Assembly (NCBI GenBank): GCA_003158115.1
Contig: PMGM01000065.1
Span: 144 to 15,085, forward strand
Direction: 5' to 3'
DNA length: 14,942 bases
Origin: Methanobacterium sp.
Lineage (GTDB): Archaea; Methanobacteriota; Methanobacteria; Methanobacteriales; Methanobacteriaceae
The number at the start of each line of letters is the position of its first letter. The first letter of the stretch is position 1. Positions 1-7,151 of this stretch are shown here, piece after piece. The notes under the pieces were generated by a model. It saw nothing but the letters and a program-made list of their open reading frames with translations. It ran no database searches and had not been told where the DNA came from. A program made the position numbers and the translations under genes.

Positions 1-132
1 CCATCTTATATTTACTATTTTATTTAAACTTATTTCCAAACAAATTTAATATTCTTCTAAATAACTTACTACAAATAAACTGGATCATATCAGTAAATTC
101 TGTTAAACTACTGAATTAAAATTCTGAAATAG

Positions 133-154
133 ATTATTTTTTTTAAAAAATAAT
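133..154. terminator. Perfect A/T inverted repeat with T-tract
   Basis: A 10-base arm (ATTATTTTTT, 133-142) is followed after two bases by its exact reverse complement (145-154). Each strand ends in a run of T, the signal archaeal RNA polymerase commonly uses to stop. It lies about 70 bases beyond the stop of the minus-strand DUF429 gene, so it could end that transcript or one arriving from the left. The assignment rests only on this pattern. Confidence 0.4.
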
Positions 155-226
155 AATCAATTTTTCATTTTTAATAGATCTGATAGTTTTTCGGAAAACC
201 ATTTTTTTTGACGATGTTTGATTGTA

Positions 227-822
227 TTATTTAAAAAATTCATATAAGATATCTAAACATTTTTCATCTGTTGGGAGAACTATTGTTCCCTCATCTGGAT
301 CACCCAATTCATTATAACAATTTTTTAAATAAAATAATCCTGTCAAGGCCAATATTCCCCCATCTAACTCATGTTCAGTTGCTTCAGGGGATATATTAAA
401 ATATTGGTTCAAAGCAGAATAGGGATCCTTAAATTTCAAGATTTTTGAAGCTGTATGAGGATGTGACTCTAACACATTGTATACTTCCTTAATTTCAAGT
501 GAGAGTTTAACACCACGCAGTGTTAACATATTCATGCCCCTGAATGTTAGGGGAAGTACTCGTCCATATTGACGTATATCCCTTTCAGCTTGACGAAAAT
601 GCCCTCCAACTGCACATTTGCAATCCTTCTCAAGACAACATCTACCCTTTGGAAGTGATAATGAGCATCAATTACAATAACCTGTGGTTTCACTTCATCT
701 ACTAAATCTAATATTTCATCATCAGAATAACTAGTAAATAATTTCATTTTATTTCCATCAAGAATAGCTATTCCACTAGGATTTTCTTGTTTGCCTGCTA
801 GATCTATTCCTAAAATTGTCAT
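227..822 (-). pseudogene. DUF429 family protein (RNase H-like fold), split by one-base frameshift
   Basis: The N-terminal part (822 to about 664) carries GIDLAG with Asp7 and a second acidic site VIDA with Asp52, as in DUF429 proteins predicted to have an RNase H-like nuclease fold. After Ala53 the frame runs out at 547. If one G is restored on the plus strand near 663 (GCTCAT becoming GCTCCAT on the coding strand), translation continues as PLSLPKGRCC, a Cys-rich stretch, HFRQAERDIRQYG and LPLTFRGM. It then joins the reading frame of 227-535 (LTLRGVKLSL, HELDGGILALTG) to give about 198 residues, close to family length. The 535 Met is therefore internal, not a separate gene. A weak AGGG site lies 9 bases before the 822 ATG. 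The biochemical role of the family is unknown. The break is either a sequencing error or a real pseudogene. Confidence 0.85.
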
Positions 823-851
823 TTTATATTTCCCTAGAATTACTATTTAAT

Positions 852-863
852 GAATATATTAAA
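852..863 (-). promoter_or_regulatory. Possible TATA box for the DUF429 gene
   Basis: On the minus strand this reads TTTAATATATTC, an archaeal TATA-like element 30 to 40 bases before the ATG at 822. It would give a very short leader containing the AGGG site at 832-835. The surroundings are AT-rich, so chance matches are common. Confidence 0.3.
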
Positions 864-944
864 ATAGCATTTTAATATTTTTGAGAATAATAGTCAGTAT
901 TATGCTTAAATTATCTATCTAAGAAAAATAAATTATATTGAAGA

Positions 945-1355
945 TCAATATTTATCGAGTATGAATTTACAATTTCCCTCGTCGGGTATTACCATTACAG
1001 GTATGGAAACAAGATTAATCAGATCAGCGGCTGTGCTTTGATGAACAAATCTATATATCTTATCAAATTTTAAATGACCCATTATTATTAAGTCACATTC
1101 ATTTGATAGTTCCGCTATTTTTTTGGGAATTTCTTTTTCTTGTCCATCGAAACATATAGATTCATATTTAACTTTTAAACCCATCTGCCTGCAATTTTTA
1201 ACATGTTCTTCAAGTTTGGTGATTGCTTTTTGATCTTCACCAAAGTAAACAAAACTCACAATAGCATTCTGTTCAACTCCCAGATCGGATGCAGTTTTAA
1301 CAAGTAAGTCTTGATCTTCTAAAGGGTTTATTGGGATTAATATCTTCTGGAACAT
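945..1355 (-). CDS. Universal stress protein (UspA domain), short single-domain form
   Basis: A single Usp domain of about 136 residues. It opens with the typical FQKILIPIN first strand and ends with a VSIPVMVIP last strand, followed by a 12-residue tail. Usp proteins have an alpha/beta Rossmann-like fold and usually form dimers in the cytoplasm; many bind ATP. Here the usual G-x2-G-x9-G-S/T nucleotide motif is degraded: Gly93 is kept in MGHLKFDKIYRFVHQST but the two later glycines are replaced. This is therefore probably a non-ATP-binding type (inference). The ATG at 1355 is chosen over the in-frame ATG at 1367 because a GAGGT site (1361-1365) overlaps the latter and sits 5 bases before the former. 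It is followed by the DUF429 gene on the same strand after 122 bases. Its physiological role cannot be read from the sequence. Confidence 0.85.
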   Translation of the reverse strand: MFQKILIPINPLEDQDLLVKTASDLGVEQNAIVSFVYFGEDQKAITKLEEHVKNCRQMGLKVKYESICFDGQEKEIPKKIAELSNECDLIIMGHLKFDKIYRFVHQSTAADLINLVSIPVMVIPDEGNCKFILDKY

Positions 1356-1360
1356 GATAT

Positions 1361-1365
1361 ACCTC
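1361..1365 (-). promoter_or_regulatory. Ribosome binding site deciding the Usp start
   Basis: GAGGT on the minus strand, 5 bases before the ATG at 1355. It lies inside an upstream in-frame ATG codon context (1365-1367), which argues against that upstream start. Confidence 0.6.
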
Positions 1366-1416
1366 ATAATTCTAGACTTAATTCAATTTTTATTAATTGA
1401 TAATTTATTTCATTTC

Positions 1417-1430
1417 ATATAAATTTATAT
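1417..1430 (-). promoter_or_regulatory. Palindromic TATA region upstream of the Usp gene
   Basis: ATATAAATTTATAT is a perfect 14-base palindrome containing TTTATAT. It is 62 to 75 bases before the Usp ATG, which would place transcription start near 1390 with a leader of about 35 bases holding the GAGGT site. It lies in the 91-base gap after the MutS-related gene, so the Usp gene may have its own promoter. Confidence 0.45.
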
Positions 1431-1446
1431 CTGATTTTATATAATT

Positions 1447-3366
1447 TTAAAACTTCTCTAATACTTGTCTGTAAATATCCTTTAACTTGTTGTCAGATGT
1501 TTCATACATCCTTCTGAGTATCAGTTCGGGTGTACTCCTTGCAAAGTAATCCATACGGGGAGTTCTATCAACTATCAGATTATAATTTTCATCCAAACCC
1601 TTTGCTTCTATTCCATCCACACGTACATCGGTGTATTTTAAAATTTCCCTAGCCATATGGGTGACTATCACAGCCAACGAATCAGAATCTCCTATGAAGT
1701 CCATGAAACTGGATATAATTTTTACAGCTGCTTCAAGTTCGGTTATGGCTTCAAGTTCATCTAATAAAATTAATTTATCTGTTTCTCTGATAACTATGGG
1801 CATAAATGTTCTAAGGAATGATTCAAATGCTCCAGCATCAAGTGAACGTTTTTTAGAGAAGAAATAAACTTCATCAACAAGTTTTACATGTGCTTTAGTT
1901 GCACATACAGGAAGTCCTATCTGTGACATGATACATATTTGGGCAATGGTTTCTAGGAGGGTTGTCTTTCCTCCACTATTAGCTCCTGTTAAAAGAACAA
2001 CATTATGGGGGGATTCTAATCGATAATTAATCCGTTGTATCTCTGGATTATTCTCGAGTGCTAAATTTAGGTGAAGTCCTCCTTGGAAACTGAATCCATC
2101 TGCAATTTTTGGTGGATTAAGATCGTAGTAATGTGCAAAGCATCCGAGTGTAAATTCATAGTCAAATACAAGAATTTCATGTATTTCTTCTTCAACCTTT
2201 TTTTTCATATTTGAAAGGGTTTTCGCGGCCTTAACATTTTCTTCATAGGCGTTAACATATTTCTTTGCCATTTCCTGTTTTTTAATTCTTTCAATTTCAG
2301 CAGTATCTATTTCCACAGGATATTTCTGAATGAATGGATCGAATGAAACTCCAGTGATTTCACGCACTTCGTTTTTGGCTTTTTTTATAACTTCGTCAAA
2401 TATTTTCTGTAACTTCTTAGGCATTCCTTCATTTAATAGATCTAATACTTCATTACCTTTGAGATCAATCTTTTCAATTGCTTCTTTAAGCTTTAAATCA
2501 GCCTTGATTTTGGCTGATTTTACTGTGTCGTCAAATATTGTTTCATCTAGATCAAGAGATTCTAGTGAATTGAGAATATCGATGACATCCCCCAGAACAG
2601 ATTCACGTCTTAATATCTTTTTTATTTTTAGGGCATTTTCCATTATTTGATAATTTTTCTTGTAATATTGGAGAACAACTTGTGGAACTATTTCATAAGT
2701 CTCTGAAGAGTTGTTTACCATGGCAATATTTTGTGATTCAAACTCTAATAATCCTTCACTGTAAACATATATAATCAATTCAAAGTCTTCTGGATTTTCA
2801 AGTTCATTACCGGTTATAATTGGGCAGTAACTGTTTAAACCCATTTCAATTAGTTGATGGTAGTCTTCTTGTGTTTCAACTAGTATTGTTGTAGATGGAT
2901 CGTAGTTGGGTTTTGGTTCTTCCATTGAATCTATTTTTTTGAGTAGGGTTTTGATATCATCTAATGGTAGGTGGCTAACAGAATCCTTGGCTTTCATAAC
3001 AAAATCGATGTTATCCATAATGTTCTTTTCATTTTTAAGGGGACTCATTAAGAGTATCCTGTTCTCACAGTACTTAGTATTGGCGAAGCCTAGTATTCGC
3101 TCAATAATATCGTTGTATATCTGTATCGCTTGATCAGTTTTAAGAAATTCTTGGCTAGGATTGCCTAGAATGGTATTTATTATGTGGATAGCCTTTTTTT
3201 GACTAACCCCTTCAATACTTGTTATACGATCTACTTCGTAATTTTGAACTGCCTTTAAGAATTCTTTCTCACCGCCAAAGCTTGAAATGATCTTCTCTGC
3301 TTGACGTTCCCCTATACCCTTAATCTTCTTTAAATCCAAACTACCACCATTTTTGTTTAAGTCCAT
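1447..3366 (-). CDS. MutS-related ATPase with N-terminal helix-hairpin-helix (MutS2-like, no Smr domain)
   Basis: 639 residues. Residues about 12-62 form helix-hairpin-helix-like segments (IKGIGERQAEKII and ITSIEGVSQKKAI), a non-specific DNA-binding element. The middle is largely helical, with a charged coiled-coil-like stretch near 355-398. The C-terminal MutS ATPase domain shows Walker A GANSGGKTT (461-469), a GAFESFLRTF signature region (512-521), Walker B LILLDE with Asp536 and Glu537, and the switch His570 in VTHMAREI. The mismatch-reading N-terminal domain of MutS1 is not visible, and there is no C-terminal Smr nuclease domain as in bacterial MutS2. A role at branched or recombining DNA is possible but inferred from relatives only. 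The sequence after the Walker B acids is LEAIT, not the common LGRGT. The start at 3366 has only a weak GGT upstream. Transcription is divergent from the TauE-type gene. Confidence 0.85.
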   Translation of the reverse strand: MDLNKNGGSLDLKKIKGIGERQAEKIISSFGGEKEFLKAVQNYEVDRITSIEGVSQKKAIHIINTILGNPSQEFLKTDQAIQIYNDIIERILGFANTKYCENRILLMSPLKNEKNIMDNIDFVMKAKDSVSHLPLDDIKTLLKKIDSMEEPKPNYDPSTTILVETQEDYHQLIEMGLNSYCPIITGNELENPEDFELIIYVYSEGLLEFESQNIAMVNNSSETYEIVPQVVLQYYKKNYQIMENALKIKKILRRESVLGDVIDILNSLESLDLDETIFDDTVKSAKIKADLKLKEAIEKIDLKGNEVLDLLNEGMPKKLQKIFDEVIKKAKNEVREITGVSFDPFIQKYPVEIDTAEIERIKKQEMAKKYVNAYEENVKAAKTLSNMKKKVEEEIHEILVFDYEFTLGCFAHYYDLNPPKIADGFSFQGGLHLNLALENNPEIQRINYRLESPHNVVLLTGANSGGKTTLLETIAQICIMSQIGLPVCATKAHVKLVDEVYFFSKKRSLDAGAFESFLRTFMPIVIRETDKLILLDELEAITELEAAVKIISSFMDFIGDSDSLAVIVTHMAREILKYTDVRVDGIEAKGLDENYNLIVDRTPRMDYFARSTPELILRRMYETSDNKLKDIYRQVLEKF

Positions 3367-3399
3367 TGACCAATCTATTAATTGTTAATATCTAACCCG

Positions 3400-3410
3400 T
3401 GTTATAAATG
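3400..3410 (-). promoter_or_regulatory. TATA-like element for the MutS-related gene
   Basis: The minus strand reads CATTTATAACA, a good archaeal TATA match about 35 to 45 bases before the ATG at 3366. It would start transcription near 3377. It is judged only by position and composition. Confidence 0.4.
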
Positions 3411-3714
3411 ATTTTAGAGTCCATATGAGAAGTTCTAATAATTCTTTTACTAATTCCGAAGTTATTTTGATTTAAAACTAATTTTTTTTTACAAATATTG
3501 CAAAAGATTTTATTAATTATTTATATTATCTATTGGATTTATTGTTATTTCCATTTTATTTAATTGGTCAAATAATTTTCCAACCAAAGTTATCAATTAT
3601 TATTTCTCCCTATGAATTCCATAATTCCTGTGAAAAACTTTAATTTAAAGAAGATCAAGTATTTTTAAAGCTTTCGAAATTGAAATTAAGAATTATTTAT
3701 AGAGGATATTATTT

Positions 3715-3718
3715 GGAG
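3715..3718 (+). promoter_or_regulatory. Ribosome binding site deciding the permease start
   Basis: GGAG, 6 bases before the ATG at 3725. It lies downstream of a possible in-frame TTG at 3680, which has no such site, so translation most likely begins at 3725. Confidence 0.65.
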
Positions 3719-3724
3719 TTAACA

Positions 3725-4552
3725 ATGGATTTTATAATATATTTAATTGTGTTACTTCTTACAGGTGCTCTGGTTGGATTTGCATCAGGACTTTTGGGTG
3801 TGGGTGGGGGTTTTATTATGGTGCCCATCCAATTTTTCCTACTCACATCATTAGGTGTTGATACAACAACAGCTATTAGAGTTGCATTTGGCACTAGCTT
3901 GGCTGTGATTTTACCCACAGCAATCAGTGGAGCATTGGGTCATGCACGAAGAGGTGCGGTTTTATTCAGGCCAATGATATTGATGGGCATTTCTGGATTA
4001 GTTGCTGCACTCATAGGTGGTACTGTAGCAGCTAACACTCCAGGAATTTATTTAAAAATAATTTTTGGAATATTAGTACTTATTTCAGGTATATGGATGT
4101 TAATTGCTAAGTATCCTGAGATAAGTGGCGAACCAAAAAAAGGAGTCTTGAGTTATATAGCAATAGGATTTATAACAGGTTTATTATCTGGACTTTTGGG
4201 TGTTGGTGGTGGGGTTGTCTTGGTCCCAATATTAGTTATATTGATGGGATTTAGTATGATCAGAGCTGTTGGAACATCAACAGCTGTTATTATCTTCACA
4301 TCATTGGGGGGAATAATTGCATATACGTCAAATGGATTCAATGTAGCTGGACTTCCACCATTCTCAATAGGATATATTAATCTTATTCAATTTGCTGTAT
4401 TATCTATAATAAGTGTTCCAATGGCTCAAATAGGTGTAAAAGCTTCTCATAAACTTCCTGAGAAACAGTTAAGATATATATTTATTCTTGTGATGTTTTA
4501 TATTGCTTTAAAGATGGTAGGGGTTTTCAGTTGGATAGGACTCCCTTTATAA
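3725..4552 (+). CDS. TauE/SafE family (DUF81) membrane permease, putative anion or sulfite exporter
   Basis: 275 very hydrophobic residues with about eight membrane segments. The two halves are internal repeats: GFASGLLGVGGGFIMVP (18-34) matches GLLSGLLGVGGGVVLVP (152-168), and VAFGTSLAVI (53-62) matches VGTSTAVII (182-190). This duplicated glycine-rich pattern is characteristic of the TauE/SafE family, whose studied members move sulfite, sulfoacetate or related organosulfur anions across the cytoplasmic membrane. The substrate here cannot be deduced, and no sulfur gene is adjacent. The start is set by the GGAG site. The gene is divergent from the MutS-related gene and meets the HEAT/TPR gene tail to tail 25 bases after its stop. 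It appears intact and of normal length. Confidence 0.88.
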   Translation: MDFIIYLIVLLLTGALVGFASGLLGVGGGFIMVPIQFFLLTSLGVDTTTAIRVAFGTSLAVILPTAISGALGHARRGAVLFRPMILMGISGLVAALIGGTVAANTPGIYLKIIFGILVLISGIWMLIAKYPEISGEPKKGVLSYIAIGFITGLLSGLLGVGGGVVLVPILVILMGFSMIRAVGTSTAVIIFTSLGGIIAYTSNGFNVAGLPPFSIGYINLIQFAVLSIISVPMAQIGVKASHKLPEKQLRYIFILVMFYIALKMVGVFSWIGLPL

Positions 4553-4571
4553 AAGAATAGAAGAATGTTAA

Positions 4572-4579
4572 TTTTTTTT
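4572..4579 (+). terminator. Oligo-T terminator of the permease gene
   Basis: Eight consecutive T, 20 bases after the permease stop, without a clear hairpin, as is usual for archaeal termination. The run abuts the stop codon of the convergent HEAT/TPR gene (4578-4580), so the two transcripts would overlap slightly at their ends. Confidence 0.5.
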
Positions 4580-6845
4580 AGTCCTTGAAATTTTTGGTTA
4601 TGATTTGCATGATCCTTGAAAGGGGAGGTGTTGGATCAGATGATTCCCATAATGCAGAGGATGCAAGTTCAAGATAAAACTTTAACTTCTGTAATGATAA
4701 TGGTCTATTTTCAAGGAATTTGCATGTTTTAACTGCAAGATCTTCGCTCTTATAACAAGGATTCATCTCTGTTGCCTTTTCATAGCATGCTTTAGCTTCA
4801 TTAATTTTTCCCATTTCAAAGAATATGATTCCTATATCTACCCATAATTCAGGATATTTTGGATCCAAACTCAATATTTGATTATAACAAGCAGCAGCTT
4901 TTTGTAATCTTCCAGATGTGAAGTATATGAGTCCTCTATACTTCCAAACATCAATAAAGTCAGGGTAGATGTATAATGCTTTATCATAATATGTTAATGC
5001 TTTTTCAAGTTTCCCAAGGTCGTAGTAGAGATTCCCAATATTGAATGAGATATATGCATCGTCAAGATCTTCAGTTTCAACTGGTAACAATCCTCTGTTG
5101 GGAGTATTTTTGTTGAGTATTTTATTTTCGAATTCTGTGATCTCTAGTTGTTTTCTGATTTTTTCTATTTCCTGTTTTAGATTGGGTTTATAACCCATGT
5201 GCTGTGCTTTTAGAAGCTTTTTTAGTTGTTCTATTTGACTTTGTGGGTCTTGACAGGTTTTTATGAGAATTTCTATGTAGTTGGTTAGGTTTTTAGGATT
5301 TTGTGATAATATTTCTTCTTTAAACTCGGAGTATTCTTGATCTTTAATTTCTTCTTGTATTAACCAGAGTAAATCATCGTCTGAAAATTCAATCTCTCTG
5401 TAGTCTAATAACTCTCTGAACTTTTGAATATCACCAAATTCGTAATTGTAACGGGATTTCCTGACAAAAGTTTCAATATAAACATATTTTTCAGTGGATC
5501 TGAGCAGATCTCTACTCTCTTTCAGTTCTTTAATCCTGAACTCTTTAAGTATTGATGGGGAATCCTTTTCATCGGGTGTCTGGGCTTCTTTAACCAATAA
5601 TTTATTCTCAAATTCTTGTGTTTCTAATTTTTTCTCAATTTTTTCTATTTCATTATTTAGAGAGGGTTGATGGGCTATTTTTTGTTCTTTTAAAAGTTTA
5701 TTTAGGTATTCTATTTGGCTTTGTGAGTCAGGATAGGTTTTTATTAGAATTTCTATGTAGTCGGTTAGGTTTTCAGGGTTTTTTGATAATATTTTGTCTT
5801 TAAATTCTGTGTATTCTTGGGTTTTAATTTCTTCCTGTATAAGCCACAAGATTTCTTCATCAGAAAATTCCAACTTTCTATAGCGGAGTAACTCACGAAG
5901 CTTCATGATATCTGGAAATTCATAATCATATCGTGATTTCCTGTTAAATCCTTCTATATAATTGTAACGTGAATTTTTCACAAACTTTTCGATGTAGATA
6001 TGATAACCACTTTTAATTAGTTCTTTACTTTTAATTTCAAGGTCTTTTAACAAATCTTGATTGTTGGAATTATTTTCATCTACATTATTATCAATTAAAT
6101 CTTCTTCAGATACTTTATCTTGAGATTCAGATATTTTAACCGAGTCTAAGCTCTTTAAATCTTTTAATTGATTTAAAGCTATTATGGCACTGTCCCGTAA
6201 GTTTTGGTCTTCGCTTCTTAAATCCTCAATTAAAGGATCTACTGTGATTCTTCCCAGTGCTGTTATAGCTTCTTCCTTTACAGAATTATCTGGGTCGTGT
6301 AGTGATAGGATAAGTGCTTCTGTTGCCTTTGAATCTCCAATTTTTCCCAATGCTTCGGCTGCTCTGCATCGAATTCCCATATGTAGATTGGTAAGATTTT
6401 GGATAAGCGGTTGAATTGCCCTTTTATCCTGTATTCTTCCCAGTGCTGTTATAGCTTCTTCTTGTATTGTTTTATCTGGGTCGTGTAGTGTTTGAATAAG
6501 TGCTTCTGTTGCTCTTGGATCTCCTATTCTTCCCAGAGCTTCTGCAGCTTTCCATCTAATTCCAATGTGCTGATTGTTAAGGGTTTGTATAAGTGGTTGA
6601 ACCGCTCTTTTATCTTGTATTCTTCCCAGTGCTGTGATTGCTTCTTCTTGTATTGTTATGTCTGGATCTAGTAGTAGTTCGATTAATGGTTCAGTTGCAC
6701 GTGAATCTCCGATTCTTTCAAGAGCATTCATTGCTTCTTTACGAACATTTTCAGCATCATCCTTTAATGCATGGATCAGACCTTCAACGTCACCATTCTC
6801 TTCCATCTCTTCTATTCTGGTTTTTAAGAGATTAAATACTCTCAT
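4578..6845 (-). CDS. HEAT-repeat / duplicated unknown domain / TPR scaffold protein
   Basis: 755 residues in three parts. Residues about 18-228 are HEAT repeats of the PBS-lyase type: AITALGRIQDKRA alternates with AAEALGRIGDPRA, units of 31 residues forming 62-residue pairs. Residues about 240-265 are an acidic, Asn-rich linker. Residues about 284-416 and 455-576 are two copies of a domain I do not recognise, offset by exactly 160 residues in their core. Each has a KSRY-aromatic-Y-E-F motif, then FSD-x3-LWLIQEEI and YIEILIKT. Residues about 595-715 are three TPR units (AYISFNIGNLYYDLGKLEKA onward), ending in a short helical tail. No signal peptide or membrane segment is seen, so a cytoplasmic protein-protein scaffold is likely; partners are unknown. 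A GGTGAT ribosome site (6849-6854) lies 3 bases before the ATG. The gene is flanked by convergent and intergenic DNA, so it is probably monocistronic. Confidence 0.85.
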   Translation of the reverse strand: MRVFNLLKTRIEEMEENGDVEGLIHALKDDAENVRKEAMNALERIGDSRATEPLIELLLDPDITIQEEAITALGRIQDKRAVQPLIQTLNNQHIGIRWKAAEALGRIGDPRATEALIQTLHDPDKTIQEEAITALGRIQDKRAIQPLIQNLTNLHMGIRCRAAEALGKIGDSKATEALILSLHDPDNSVKEEAITALGRITVDPLIEDLRSEDQNLRDSAIIALNQLKDLKSLDSVKISESQDKVSEEDLIDNNVDENNSNNQDLLKDLEIKSKELIKSGYHIYIEKFVKNSRYNYIEGFNRKSRYDYEFPDIMKLRELLRYRKLEFSDEEILWLIQEEIKTQEYTEFKDKILSKNPENLTDYIEILIKTYPDSQSQIEYLNKLLKEQKIAHQPSLNNEIEKIEKKLETQEFENKLLVKEAQTPDEKDSPSILKEFRIKELKESRDLLRSTEKYVYIETFVRKSRYNYEFGDIQKFRELLDYREIEFSDDDLLWLIQEEIKDQEYSEFKEEILSQNPKNLTNYIEILIKTCQDPQSQIEQLKKLLKAQHMGYKPNLKQEIEKIRKQLEITEFENKILNKNTPNRGLLPVETEDLDDAYISFNIGNLYYDLGKLEKALTYYDKALYIYPDFIDVWKYRGLIYFTSGRLQKAAACYNQILSLDPKYPELWVDIGIIFFEMGKINEAKACYEKATEMNPCYKSEDLAVKTCKFLENRPLSLQKLKFYLELASSALWESSDPTPPLSRIMQIITKNFKD
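6156..6785 (-). repeat. 186-base in-gene tandem repeat encoding HEAT pairs
   Basis: Within the HEAT part the DNA itself repeats with a period of 186 bases (62 codons). The string ATTCTTCCCAGTGCTGT begins near 6247, 6433 and 6619 on the plus strand. The near-identity at nucleotide level, including synonymous positions, indicates recent unit duplication or gene conversion. The unit nearest the linker lacks the QDKRA-type stretch (ALGRI is followed directly by TVDPLIEDL), so one unit has lost about seven codons. Confidence 0.75.
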
Positions 6846-7151
6846 TGTATCACCACAAAGATTTTACTTTTTTTATAAATTTTATGTAATACCCCAAATA
6901 TTTTTACAGGAATCCTTTATCCGTTCGATTAAATTCCATTTATTATTAAATTTTATTTTATTCCTATACAGATATTCCATTTTTATGTTTATTATATGAT
7001 ATTATCTTATTAAAACTCCTACGATAAAAAAATAATAAGAATTATAAATTAATACATTGACTCGCTTATTCGTTGATACTATAGTGATCGTATATCTTTA
7101 AAATCAAGGGGATATGTTTTTTAAAAAAGAAAATTTGTTTATTTTTAAGTT
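6846..7151. other. AT-rich intergenic region upstream of the HEAT/TPR gene
   Basis: 306 bases without a plausible gene. The minus strand has a TTTATAAA box (6872-6879). It is too close to the HEAT/TPR start for a normal leader, so the true promoter may lie further up. An imperfect inverted repeat GATACT/AGTGATC (7075-7089) and the U32 terminator are the only other structures seen. Confidence 0.35.
7123..7133 (-). terminator. T-rich terminator after the U32 gene
   Basis: The minus strand reads TTTTCTTTTTT about 20 to 30 bases beyond the U32 stop codon, as expected for archaeal oligo-T termination. No strong hairpin precedes it. Confidence 0.45.

Larger units (their letters stand above)
3367..3724. 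other. Divergent AT-rich intergenic region (MutS-related / TauE)
   Basis: About 360 bases with no plausible gene. It holds the MutS-side TATA element at 3400-3410, a run of nine T (3482-3490), and a short TTGGT/ACCAA inverted repeat near 3564-3588. Several A/T boxes lie upstream of the permease; one near 3660-3670 is at a suitable distance for its promoter but is not distinctive. No tRNA-like or riboswitch-like fold was recognised. Confidence 0.4.

Noticed and set aside
227..535. Separate 102-residue hypothetical gene
   Set aside because: It is the C-terminal half of the frameshifted DUF429 gene; codons upstream of its ATG already match the family.
1631..3133. Plus-strand open frames inside the MutS-related gene
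   Set aside because: Antisense shadows of a clear ATPase gene, with no ribosome sites and no recognisable domains.
3680..3724. TTG start for the TauE-type permease
   Set aside because: It has no ribosome site, while GGAG lies 6 bases before the ATG at 3725, where the first membrane helix begins.
3367..3724. tRNA, riboswitch or small RNA in the larger gaps (also 6846-7151 and 11245-11717)
   Set aside because: No TPsiC-like arm, GC-rich stem or known aptamer core was found; the sequence is almost uniformly A/T.
6246..6650. CRISPR-like spaced repeats
   Set aside because: The 186-base periodicity is inside a coding region and corresponds to 62-residue HEAT pairs; there are no short palindromic repeats or unique spacers.
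6184..6835. Plus-strand open frames opposite the HEAT region
   Set aside because: They mirror the repetitive codons of the minus-strand gene and have serine-rich, non-family-like translations.
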